From JBBTQJ01 sp038065755 (GTDB lineage Bacteria; Patescibacteriota; Minisyncoccia; Minisyncoccales; Staskawiczbacteraceae): a stretch of DNA of 45,171 nt. Location of the stretch: positions 1 to 45,171 of the forward strand of contig JBBTQJ010000015.1 in the NCBI GenBank assembly GCA_038065755.1. Reading direction: 5' to 3'. Under the pieces are notes generated by a model. The model was not told where the DNA came from. It saw only the letters and a list, made by a program, of their open reading frames with translations, and did no database searches. Below, piece by piece: positions 23,418 to 31,044 of the stretch (positions within the stretch are counted from its first letter, which is position 1; each line of letters begins with the position of its first letter). The translations under genes were made by a program, and so were the position numbers.

Positions 23418-24182
23418 TTAAACCAACAACAAAGATATAAATCCCAAAAACAGGCAGTAATAGGCAAATAATGAAAACTTATCGTTGGCCATATATTTGC
23501 CTAAAAATTTCAAAGATAAAAATCCAAATATCATTGCCGGCAAAAATCCTGCAACAGAAGCCAATAGTTCGTTTTGTGAAACTTCGTTTATATCAAATAT
23601 TTGTAAAACCATGGCTCCAAAAATTGCAGGCACTGCCAAAAGAAAAGAAAATTTAAAAGCAGTGTTTCTGTCGGCCCCCATAAATATTGCAGAAGAAATA
23701 GTGGCGCCAGACCTTGATATGCTGGGCAAAATTGACACTGCCTGAAAAATACCCACAATTAAAGAATCTAACCAATTTAGCTGTTCTATGCTCTTTCCGG
23801 TTTTCTTATAAAATTTTGTTATAAAAATAATTACAGCTGTTATAAAAAACCCGGTGGAAAGCAAAAAAACAGAATTAAACGATTTTTCTATTTGGCTTTT
23901 AAACAGCAATCCAAAAGCCGCCGCCGGCAATGTTCCCAGGGCTAAATAAAAAATTAGTTTTGCGTTTTTTTTTATATTAAAAACAATTTCAAAAATATCT
24001 TTTCTAAAATAAAAAACCACGGCCAATAATGTGGCTGCGTGCACGGTTGTATCAAAAAAAATCGGGGGCTCTTTCAGGTTAAAAAATTTCTGGAATAAAA
24101 CCAGGTGTCCGGAGCTGGATATGGGTAAAAATTCCGTTATACCTTGAATAGCGCCCAAAACTACAGATTGAAAAATATCCAT
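23418..24182 (-). CDS. uppP: Undecaprenyl-diphosphatase UppP (BacA)
   Basis: This membrane enzyme recycles undecaprenyl diphosphate to the monophosphate carrier for peptidoglycan and glycan export. The 254-residue protein has the two hallmark motifs GAIQGITEFLPISSSGHL (with the catalytic Glu and Ser cluster) and SILPSISRSGATIS, plus about seven to eight membrane segments. Its start overlaps the PAP2 gene by 22 bases, so the two lipid-phosphate phosphatases are probably made together. Confidence 0.95.
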   Translation of the reverse strand: MDIFQSVVLGAIQGITEFLPISSSGHLVLFQKFFNLKEPPIFFDTTVHAATLLAVVFYFRKDIFEIVFNIKKNAKLIFYLALGTLPAAAFGLLFKSQIEKSFNSVFLLSTGFFITAVIIFITKFYKKTGKSIEQLNWLDSLIVGIFQAVSILPSISRSGATISSAIFMGADRNTAFKFSFLLAVPAIFGAMVLQIFDINEVSQNELLASVAGFLPAMIFGFLSLKFLGKYMANDKFSLFAYYCLFLGFISLLLV

Positions 24183-24685
24183 GGCAAAGATGAATATAAA
24201 TAATAAACCAAAAAAGAAGAAATAATGCCTGCAATCATTCCGGCTAAAATATCAGACGGCCAGTGAACCCCAACAAAAACCCTGGAAAAAGAAATTAAAA
24301 AACTTAAAATGCCGAAAAAAATTCCAAGGCTCATATTATAAGACGCAACAGCAAAAGATAATCCAAAAAAGAAAGAAGCGTGCCCGGAAGGAAAAGACGG
24401 ATGTTTTGGTGTTTTAATTAAAGTTTCAGCCCCAATGGCATCTGGCGGCCTTTTTCTTTTATAAAATAAATATATTGTTTCGTTTATTAAAAACCTGGAA
24501 AAAAGCGCAATTAAAACCGGCAGAAAAAAAACAGCTCCGCCGCCCGCCGAATAGACAAAAAAAAGAAAAAAAACAAAAAGCAGATAACTGAGGTGTACCG
24601 CAAAAAAAACCATAAAAAAATCAAAAATTGGCCATTTGCCGGATGTTTTTCTTATTAGATTAAAAATATATAAATCTAAATTCAT
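24161..24685 (-). CDS. PAP2-family membrane phosphatase
   Basis: The 174-residue membrane protein has the three acid-phosphatase motifs: KRKRPPDAIG (motif 1), PSFPSGHASFF (motif 2, His for protonation) and SRVFVGVHWPSDILAG (motif 3, nucleophilic His). About five membrane helices surround them. The family acts on phosphatidic acid, undecaprenyl pyrophosphate or related lipids; overlap with uppP suggests an undecaprenyl carrier role, which is inference. Confidence 0.92.
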   Translation of the reverse strand: MNLDLYIFNLIRKTSGKWPIFDFFMVFFAVHLSYLLFVFFLFFVYSAGGGAVFFLPVLIALFSRFLINETIYLFYKRKRPPDAIGAETLIKTPKHPSFPSGHASFFFGLSFAVASYNMSLGIFFGILSFLISFSRVFVGVHWPSDILAGMIAGIISSFLVYYLYSSLPWIFFNL

Positions 24686-24693
24686 AATTTTGT

Positions 24694-25926
24694 TTAACTG
24701 GGCAAGGGAAACTTTTTACAAAGCCTGATTACGTCTTTGCGCAGTTTTATAAGCGTTTTTTTGTCATTATGATTTTCTATTGCTGAATTAATCCAATTGG
24801 CAATTATTTTTATTTCTTTTTCTTTCATTCCCCTTGTTGTTATTGCCGGAACTCCTATGCGGACACCGCTTGGATCCATTGGCTTTCTTGGATCGTCGGG
24901 TATCATATTTTTATTTATAGTAATGCCAATTTCGTCTAAGGCTTTTTCCGCGTTTTTGCCCGTAATTCCTTTGCTGGAAAAAACATCAACCAAAACCATA
25001 TGGTTATCAGTGCCGCCGAACATTAGTTTAAACCCGTATTTTTTAAGCTCTTGTTCTAAAACTTTAGCGTTTTTTATAACTTGCTTTGTGTAAATTCTAA
25101 ATGAAGGTTTCAATGCCTCACCCAAGGCCACCGCCAACGCAGCAATATTATTCATATGCGGCCCGCCTTGAAATCCCGGAAAAACAGCTTTGTCTATTGC
25201 CTCTGCAAACTGCTGTCTGCACATTATCATTCCTCCTCTCGGACCACGCAAAGTTTTATGCGTCGTAGTTGTAATAATATCAAAAAACGGGACAGGATTT
25301 GGCACGGCCTTACCTGCCACAAGCCCCGCTATGTGGGCTATATCAAACATTGTTATGGCTCCGACTTTTTCTGCGATGTCTCTAAATTTTTCATAATCTA
25401 TTTGTCGCGTATAAGCAGAAAAACCGGCTAAAATAAGCTTTGGCCTTTCTTGAACCGCCATTTTTTCTAATTCGTCATAATCAATTTTTCCTGAAGCGCC
25501 TGTTTTATATCTTACAAATCTATAAATTTTAGCTGATGATGTTACGGGGTGGCCGTGGGTTAAATGTCCTCCATGAGATAAATCCATCCCCAAAACTTTG
25601 TCTCCGGGTTTTAAAACAGCGCTGTAAACTATCATATTTGCGGGAGCCCCGGAAAGCGGCTGAACATTAATATGTTCTGCCCCAAAAATCTTTTTTGCCC
25701 TTTCAATAGCCAAACTTTCAACAACGTCAGTGTAAGTTTGCCCGCCATAATAACGCCTGCCGGGATACCCTTCGGAATATTTATTTGTAAAAACAGAACC
25801 CAACGCCTCTAAAACAGCCTGAGAAACATAGTTTTCTGAAGCAATAAGCTCCATTCCTTTCTGCTGGCGTTTTAGCTCGCCCAATATGGCTTTATAAATT
25901 TCAGGATCCTTTTTTTTTAATTCCAT
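24694..25926 (-). CDS. glyA: Serine hydroxymethyltransferase
   Basis: GlyA interconverts serine and glycine with tetrahydrofolate, supplying one-carbon units. The 410-residue protein matches the family throughout: ELIASENYVSQAVLEALGS, NKYSEGYPGRRYYGG, and the PLP-lysine segment TTTTHKTLRGPRGGMI. Length is standard. The enzyme is one of few central metabolism genes here. It lies 8 bases upstream of the PAP2 gene and just downstream of a RelE-type toxin-antitoxin pair. Confidence 0.97.
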   Translation of the reverse strand: MELKKKDPEIYKAILGELKRQQKGMELIASENYVSQAVLEALGSVFTNKYSEGYPGRRYYGGQTYTDVVESLAIERAKKIFGAEHINVQPLSGAPANMIVYSAVLKPGDKVLGMDLSHGGHLTHGHPVTSSAKIYRFVRYKTGASGKIDYDELEKMAVQERPKLILAGFSAYTRQIDYEKFRDIAEKVGAITMFDIAHIAGLVAGKAVPNPVPFFDIITTTTHKTLRGPRGGMIMCRQQFAEAIDKAVFPGFQGGPHMNNIAALAVALGEALKPSFRIYTKQVIKNAKVLEQELKKYGFKLMFGGTDNHMVLVDVFSSKGITGKNAEKALDEIGITINKNMIPDDPRKPMDPSGVRIGVPAITTRGMKEKEIKIIANWINSAIENHNDKKTLIKLRKDVIRLCKKFPLPS

Positions 25927-25938
25927 AATTTTACTTTT

Positions 25939-26211
25939 TTATTTTTTGTAAATATCGTGAGTGTCTATGTCGTAATAGATAACTTCGCTATTTTTTAAAA
26001 ACTGAAAAAGAACCCTGTAATTTTTAGTAATATAAAAAGCCCAAAAATTAGAAAGGGATCCTTTTAGTTTATGAGTATTCAAACTTGGGTGGAGAAAGTT
26101 ACTTTCAAAAAGTAAAATTTTTCTAAATGCAATTTTCTTAATATCTTTTGAAAGTCTATTAAATTTACTTTCAAAGTAGGGAGTAGTATGTGACTTAAAA
26201 ATCTTGGGCAT
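25939..26211 (-). CDS. RelE/YafQ-type toxin
   Basis: The 90-residue basic protein has the RelE-superfamily layout: N-terminal strand and helix (FESKFNRLSKDIKKIAFRK), HPSLNTHKLKGSLSNFWAFYI, then the RVLFQFL strand and a DIDTHDIYKK end. The His-Asp-Ile-Tyr ending is typical of YafQ/RelE mRNA endonucleases that act in the ribosomal A site. It overlaps its antitoxin gene by 17 bases on the same strand. Second toxin-antitoxin pair in the window. Confidence 0.88.
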   Translation of the reverse strand: MPKIFKSHTTPYFESKFNRLSKDIKKIAFRKILLFESNFLHPSLNTHKLKGSLSNFWAFYITKNYRVLFQFLKNSEVIYYDIDTHDIYKK

Positions 26212-26410
26212 ATTTGTCTTTTATAAAATCTTTAAAAGACCTCGTTTTTCCCTTTCTTAGTGATAGTTCCCCAGATAAAATTGCCTTTATCGCCCCCCTA
26301 AGCTCTAATTTTTCTTTCTCCATTTTTTGCCATTTTTTCAAAGGTAAAACCACCACGCCATTTTTTTCGTCTACCGCTGTTTTCGATAAAATTATATTTC
26401 TATTAGCCAT
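26195..26410 (-). CDS. Antitoxin of the RelE-type pair
   Basis: The 71-residue protein precedes and overlaps the toxin. The N-terminal part (VVVLPLKKWQKMEKEKLELR) resembles Phd/RHH-like antitoxins that bind DNA, and the charged C-terminal half (FKDFIKDKYAQDF) would bind the toxin. A TTGACA hexamer at 26484-26479 in the tsaC 3' end may be the -35 of its promoter, but the -10 is weak. Family assignment rests mostly on position. Confidence 0.75.
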   Translation of the reverse strand: MANRNIILSKTAVDEKNGVVVLPLKKWQKMEKEKLELRGAIKAILSGELSLRKGKTRSFKDFIKDKYAQDF

Positions 26411-26480
26411 ATTTTTAATCTAAATTATTTTTTAATATTATCATTTTATAACTTTAATTACAACTCCAATATATGTCCTG

Positions 26481-27095
26481 TCAATATCTTAATATTTTTT
26501 CTCTTCTTCTTGTTAAATCAATGATTTTTGAGGGTTTTGATTTTAGCAAGTTGCCTCCGTCAATTATTAGGTCTGGTTTATTTTTTTGTTTTTTAAACAA
26601 CGCAATAATTTCTTTTACACTTTTCATTTCAGGCATACCCGAGATATTTACTGATGTTTGCGATAAGGGTTTGTTTATTTTTTTTAATAAATCCTGAATG
26701 AATTTGTGTTTTGGAATTCTTATAGCGATTGTCTTTTTGTTCATGACTAATAGGGTCAGACGAGGGTCAGACCCTGACCTGACCCCGAGTACAAAAGTAA
26801 ATTTACCGGGCCAGTGTTTTTTTAAAATTTTTTCTTGCCTTTTATCAATTTCTGCAATTTCTTTTGCTGTTTTTATATCTTTTACAAAAATAGCCAAAGG
26901 TTTTGTCTTTGGCCTTTTTTTTATTTTAAAAATTTTTTCAACGGCTTTTTTATTGCTTGCGTCCGCTAAAAATCCATAAACCGTATCAGTTGGACAAGTT
27001 ATCACCCCTCCCTTCTTAATTGTTTCCGTTGCAATCTTTAATAAATTTTTATCTTTAATATTGCTAACTTTAAATTTTAAATTTTCATTTTGCAT
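26481..27095 (-). CDS. tsaC: Threonylcarbamoyl-AMP synthase (TsaC/Sua5/YrdC family)
   Basis: TsaC makes the threonylcarbamoyl-AMP used for the t6A37 modification of ANN-reading tRNAs. The 204-residue protein has KGGVITCPTDTVYGFLADA, IKKRPKTKPLAIFV, the WPGKFTFVL strand, IAIRIPKHKFI and SQTSVNISG, all family motifs. Between FTFVL and IAIRI a 33-bp quasi-palindrome codes residues 104-114 (within VRSGSDPRLTLL), likely an in-frame repeat insertion in a variable loop. It ends a run of minus-strand genes with the nucleotidyltransferase one base upstream. Confidence 0.92.
   Translation of the reverse strand: MQNENLKFKVSNIKDKNLLKIATETIKKGGVITCPTDTVYGFLADASNKKAVEKIFKIKKRPKTKPLAIFVKDIKTAKEIAEIDKRQEKILKKHWPGKFTFVLGVRSGSDPRLTLLVMNKKTIAIRIPKHKFIQDLLKKINKPLSQTSVNISGMPEMKSVKEIIALFKKQKNKPDLIIDGGNLLKSKPSKIIDLTRRREKILRY
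26753..26785. repeat. 33-bp quasi-palindrome in frame in tsaC
   Basis: Nested inverted repeats GGGTCAG...CTGACCC and AGGGTC-A-GACCCT. Far richer in GC than the flanking gene. Confidence 0.85.
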
Positions 27096-27096
27096 T

Positions 27097-27876
27097 TTAC
27101 ATTTTAATTTTTAAATTTTTGTTATAACCTCCGTTTTTTAAAAAATTAGAAAATTTTAAAACATCTCCCGGGTTGCCAAAGTCAATCCAGCAGTCTTTTA
27201 TTATTTTAATTTTAACTTTTTTATTTTTTGCCAAAAGAGAAATGGCGTCTGTAATTTCATATTCTCCGCGCGGAGATTTTTTAATTTTAGATATTTTTTT
27301 AAAAATATCTGGCGTAAACTTATATAATCCGGCGTTAATTAGGTTGCTTATATATTCTTTTGGTTTTTCTATTATTTCTTTTAATAATCCGTTGTTAGGA
27401 ACAAGCACCCCGTATTTTTCGGGATTCTGATGTAAAAGTCCGGCGGCATAGTTATAGTTATCTCTAATATTCATTGCCTTTAAGTCTCTTATTGAATAAA
27501 GGTTGTCGCCGTAAAGATATATAAAATTTGATTTGCCAATTATATTTTTAACGCATTTTATAGGGCAGGCAGTGCCATATTCTTTTTCTTTGGGGCCTAA
27601 AAATTCATACTGGCTGACAAAGCTTATTTTGCGCTTCTTGCCCGCCTCTGCAGGCAGATTTTTGAGGCAGCAGCTATAATCATCTAAAAATTCTTTCATT
27701 AAGTCCTCTTTATATCCCACCACCAAAATAATCTCTTTATATCCGGCGGCCAATAAATTATCTAAAACATACGCTAAAAACGGCCTGTCTTTAACATTAA
27801 TAAGGTGCTTTGGCTTATTATTAGACAAATGAAGCATACGAGTCCCTTGCCCCGCCGCCGCTATTACAACCTTCAT
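27097..27876 (-). CDS. Sugar-phosphate nucleotidyltransferase
   Basis: The 259-residue protein starts VVIAAAGQGTRMLHLSNNKPKHLINV, the G-x-G-T-R-M signature plus K-P-K of GlmU/RmlA/GalU-type NTP transferases, and later has GTACPIKCVK and ETTDAI-like EITDAISLLA. It makes nucleotide sugars for glycans; which sugar cannot be said. A GC-rich segment at 27644-27668 codes LKNLPAEAGKK in a loop between helix and strand that is not conserved. Starts inside the last bases of iorB (4-base overlap). Confidence 0.9.
   Translation of the reverse strand: MKVVIAAAGQGTRMLHLSNNKPKHLINVKDRPFLAYVLDNLLAAGYKEIILVVGYKEDLMKEFLDDYSCCLKNLPAEAGKKRKISFVSQYEFLGPKEKEYGTACPIKCVKNIIGKSNFIYLYGDNLYSIRDLKAMNIRDNYNYAAGLLHQNPEKYGVLVPNNGLLKEIIEKPKEYISNLINAGLYKFTPDIFKKISKIKKSPRGEYEITDAISLLAKNKKVKIKIIKDCWIDFGNPGDVLKFSNFLKNGGYNKNLKIKM
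27644..27668. repeat. GC-rich imperfect hairpin in the nucleotidyltransferase gene
   Basis: GCCTC at 27644 pairs with GAGGC at 27664, with CTGC-AG-GCAG inside. Codes residues 70-79 in a loop. Weaker than the other in-gene palindromes. Confidence 0.4.
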
Positions 27877-28445
27877 ATATTTTTTGCCAAATTAAATGCC
27901 TTTTTATTTAATTCTAAGTACTTTTGAGGAATTATTTTTTCTATGGCTTTTTCAACTGATTCCGGCCTTAACGGAATAATTTTTTTAAAAACGCAAAACC
28001 CTAAAAGATACAAAGAGCTTACGACTTCGTTATTGAGCTCTTTTTTGCAATTTTCTGAAGCTGGAACCAAATAGAGATTTTTTTTAACTGCGCTTTTTAA
28101 ATTTTCCAAAACATATTCTTTGGAAATTTTCTTGTCAAAAAAAACAAAATTTTCATTGACAACAAATTTTGTTTCCTTGTTTTTATGGGCAATTGCCCTT
28201 AATGCTTCTGTTGTTTCTAAAGAAAAAACTAAATCTGCTTTACCAAAAGAAAACAGCGGGCTGTGCGCTTTTTTGCCAAACCTAATATAGGCCTCAACCG
28301 CTCCTCCTCTTTGCGAAAGCCCGTGAAGCTCTGAAGACCTTACATCATACCCTTCAACAAAAGCGGCTTCGTTAATTATTGAAATTAAAGTAATTATCCC
28401 CTGTCCACCCACGCCCGTTATGACAATATTAAAATTATTTTGCAT
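27873..28445 (-). CDS. iorB: Indolepyruvate:ferredoxin oxidoreductase, beta subunit
   Basis: IorB carries the gamma-type domain of 2-oxoacid:ferredoxin oxidoreductases. The 190-residue protein begins IVITGVGGQGIITLISIINE and has SSELHGLSQRGGAVEAYIRFG, both diagnostic. With IorA it oxidises aryl pyruvates from aromatic amino acids to acyl-CoA. The iorA gene lies 2.6 kb upstream on the same strand, separated by a methyltransferase and two hypothetical proteins, so the pair is split but co-oriented. Confidence 0.93.
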   Translation of the reverse strand: MQNNFNIVITGVGGQGIITLISIINEAAFVEGYDVRSSELHGLSQRGGAVEAYIRFGKKAHSPLFSFGKADLVFSLETTEALRAIAHKNKETKFVVNENFVFFDKKISKEYVLENLKSAVKKNLYLVPASENCKKELNNEVVSSLYLLGFCVFKKIIPLRPESVEKAIEKIIPQKYLELNKKAFNLAKNI

Positions 28446-28478
28446 AAAAATATTTTAAAAAATTATTAAATTTTAAGA

Positions 28479-28985
28479 CTAAATTTGGTAAAGATAAATT
28501 GGCAAACTGCCCTGCTTTCTGTCTATTGCTACCGGTTTCCATCCTTCCATTGGCCAAGCATAAATAGCTATTTTAGCTCCTTTTTTTAATTCTTTTTCAA
28601 ATTTTTTCTTTAATTTTGGATAAACGCTCTGCATCAAAAAAACATAAATTAAATCGGCATCGTTCAAATTCACATTCCAAAAATCTTTAAATTTTACAAC
28701 TGCCCTGCTCTTGCAAAAAAATATTTTAACATTTGTCAGAAAATAATTAAAAACGGAAATTTCTAAGCCGGTAGCCTTTGCCCCTTTACTCGCCATAGCA
28801 ATTATCAATCTGCCGTCGCCACAGCCTAAATCATAAAATTTTATATCTTGTTTTATTTCTAATAATTTTAAAAATCTATCAACATCATTTTTTTTGGTTG
28901 GGACCCATGGAGCTGCTCTCCATGAGGCATAAGCTGCAGAAAAAAATAAAATGATAAAAAATAAATATAAAATATCAATAATCAT
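28479..28985 (-). CDS. Membrane-anchored class I methyltransferase
   Basis: The 168-residue protein has an N-terminal membrane helix (IIDILYLFFIILFFSAAY) and the SAM-binding motif I as FYDLGCGDGRLIIAMA, followed by LEIS (motif II). The methyltransferase fold ends with motif IV-like DADLIYVFLM. The target is unknown; membrane anchoring suggests a lipid, quinone or envelope substrate. It lies between iorB and two hypothetical proteins. Confidence 0.83.
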   Translation of the reverse strand: MIIDILYLFFIILFFSAAYASWRAAPWVPTKKNDVDRFLKLLEIKQDIKFYDLGCGDGRLIIAMASKGAKATGLEISVFNYFLTNVKIFFCKSRAVVKFKDFWNVNLNDADLIYVFLMQSVYPKLKKKFEKELKKGAKIAIYAWPMEGWKPVAIDRKQGSLPIYLYQI

Positions 28986-29041
28986 AAAAAATTATTTTTT
29001 GCAATAAAATTTTATTTAATCGGCTGTTTATTTTTGTAAAT

Positions 29042-30190
29042 TTAAACACTATCCTGTATAATCCTTTTAATTTCATACAATTCGAGCGGGACAAATTTTA
29101 CGTTCTTTATTCCTTTATCAGTAAACCATTTTTGCGTTTTCTCAATTTGATTCTGCGGCACCCGAACTTCTTTTATATCCTTTCCTGTAAATTTGTCCCA
29201 ATACATATCTTCAAATGGAATGTGCGTTGGTTTTTCTCCTCTTGAAAACGTTGTTAAATGCGGTTCTTTCCCTGCCCCTTCAAAAGTGATAAAACATGGA
29301 AAGGGATGATCAAGTTCTTGCTCTAATTCATCCCTTAACTCTTTGTTTGGTACATTTGGCAAAAATTCTTTTTTAATTTTATCTCTTTGATTTACATCTT
29401 CTCTTTTGTTAAATCTTTCAATAAAATCCCTTCTTCTTTCCTCTATCTGTTCATCTGTAATTTCTTCTGGTTTTACTCCGTCTCTTTTTGCCGACATTTC
29501 TCTGATTTCATCTTTGCTTAAAGACGCAAATAATTCTTTAACAAAAACTTGTGGCAAAAATTCCCCTGTTATTTTTTCAGAATCAACAGATAAATATCCG
29601 GCAAGCTCGCTTTTTTTAGCACTTGCTCTTGCAAAAATTTGTTGAAAAACTTCTGCATAATGATAATCTGGGTGGCTAACCGAAAGCCCTTTTTGAGTTT
29701 CTCTTCCTTCTTGGTAATCTATACTGGTTTCGCCTGTATATTTTCCATATCCGCCAGCAAATCCTTCTTCTAATCCATTTCTTAAAGAAAACGAACTTGT
29801 AGAGTGCCATAAAGGAATTTTTACATCAGACAACTCGGAATAATATTCAAGTGTTTGTCTAAATAATTCTAATCTTTGTAATTTTGAAATTTCTAATCCG
29901 TCTGCATTAAGTAATATTTCTAAAGCTTTGCCTAATATTTTTGCGTCAACCTGTTCTGGATTTTGCGGCAAAACAGCTTTTCTAAATTCTGTATTATCGG
30001 CGCATTGCAAAATAACTCTTTCAACCTCTAAATACTTTGGATCTTCATTCTTAATTTCTGCTCCTTTCTCGTCTCTATATTCTCTTCGTCCGCTAAAATC
30101 TAAAGCTTCGCTATCTTGCTCTTCAATATTTTTTTCTGTCTCATTTTTTTCCTCTATAAATTCTTCTTCAAATTTTGGTTCGCCTTCCAT
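29042..30190 (-). CDS. Hypothetical protein with an ART-like HST segment
   Basis: I do not recognise the family of this 382-residue protein. The first 45 residues are acidic and disordered. Residues 120-215 contain IPLWHSTSSFSLRNGLEEGF followed by LSVSHPDYHYAEVFQQIFARA; the order His-x-Thr, then a helix ending in Gly-Phe, then a Ser/Tyr strand-helix, is reminiscent of ADP-ribosyltransferase-like folds (H-Y-E type), but the third catalytic Glu is not clear. The C-terminal part (VRVPQNQIEKTQKWFTDKG) is consistent with the last strand of such a fold. The ART idea is weak inference. It sits between iorB and iorA with the 30209 gene, 18 bases upstream. Confidence 0.55.
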   Translation of the reverse strand: MEGEPKFEEEFIEEKNETEKNIEEQDSEALDFSGRREYRDEKGAEIKNEDPKYLEVERVILQCADNTEFRKAVLPQNPEQVDAKILGKALEILLNADGLEISKLQRLELFRQTLEYYSELSDVKIPLWHSTSSFSLRNGLEEGFAGGYGKYTGETSIDYQEGRETQKGLSVSHPDYHYAEVFQQIFARASAKKSELAGYLSVDSEKITGEFLPQVFVKELFASLSKDEIREMSAKRDGVKPEEITDEQIEERRRDFIERFNKREDVNQRDKIKKEFLPNVPNKELRDELEQELDHPFPCFITFEGAGKEPHLTTFSRGEKPTHIPFEDMYWDKFTGKDIKEVRVPQNQIEKTQKWFTDKGIKNVKFVPLELYEIKRIIQDSV

Positions 30191-30208
30191 TTTGTTTATT
30201 TTATTATA

Positions 30209-30919
30209 TTATTTTTGTTTGTCATAGCTTTTCCAAAATTCTCTTTCTGGTAAATCTTCCCCAGATACTTCTTGCACAATATTCTTTAACGTAGCTCTAC
30301 CTTCAGCTGTTTCGTAATACCAACCCCGCCTCCTATTAAACTCTTGCGACGCTTCTTCAAGATGTGATTTTGGATCTAGATCTGATAAAACTGACTCGGT
30401 CACCCCATCTATATCGTTACGGTAAGCGTATAAACGAATTGCGTTGGTTATAATAGTTATCAGTGTATCGTCTTTTTTAATATCTAATCCCAAAACATTG
30501 GCTACATTTGCTTCATTTAAATCATAATTATCTTCCGCTGATTCTGCTAAAAGATTGCTTATTTCCCATCTTTTTTCTTCAAGTATTTGCTTTGCTCTCT
30601 TTTGTCTTTCTTTAAAATATCTTTTTGTTTCTTCGGCTAGTTTAATTTGAACTTCCCAATTTTGCCGAATTCTTTTCTTTTCTATTTCGGGAAAAAAACG
30701 ATAACCTTCAAGGTCTCGTCCTGAAATTGGCGTAAATTCTAACCGCGTCCTTTCTCCTTTTTTTGTTTTTGGTTGATCGGTCTCTGTTTTATTTAGTTCT
30801 AATTCTGCTTTTTGAGGCGCCAATTCGGCGCTTTTTTCTGACTGCTTAATTAAATCAGACACTTCAGATTCGTCTTTTTCCGCATCTGATTGATGTTCAA
30901 TTTTTGGTATTTCTCTCAT
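30209..30919 (-). CDS. Hypothetical acidic coiled-coil protein
   Basis: The 236-residue protein has a charged, disordered N-terminal third and a helical centre with many Lys/Arg/Glu (EVQIKLAEETKRYFKERQ), then a C-terminal region with FNRRRGWYYETAEGRATLKN. No known family. It is probably co-transcribed with the gene at 29042, and both share the acidic N-terminal style seen at 6960 and 44328. It may act with the 29042 protein, since the two are adjacent between iorA and iorB, but no evidence beyond position exists. Confidence 0.55.
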   Translation of the reverse strand: MREIPKIEHQSDAEKDESEVSDLIKQSEKSAELAPQKAELELNKTETDQPKTKKGERTRLEFTPISGRDLEGYRFFPEIEKKRIRQNWEVQIKLAEETKRYFKERQKRAKQILEEKRWEISNLLAESAEDNYDLNEANVANVLGLDIKKDDTLITIITNAIRLYAYRNDIDGVTESVLSDLDPKSHLEEASQEFNRRRGWYYETAEGRATLKNIVQEVSGEDLPEREFWKSYDKQK

Positions 30920-31044
30920 ATTGTTTTATAGACCTTACTGATTAAAAATTTTTATGGATCGGAAAATTATGTTACGCGGTAATTTTTCACGACCTTTAAT
31001 AAAAATCTTTTGTCATTGGGTCTTATTAAAAATTAATAAAAATT

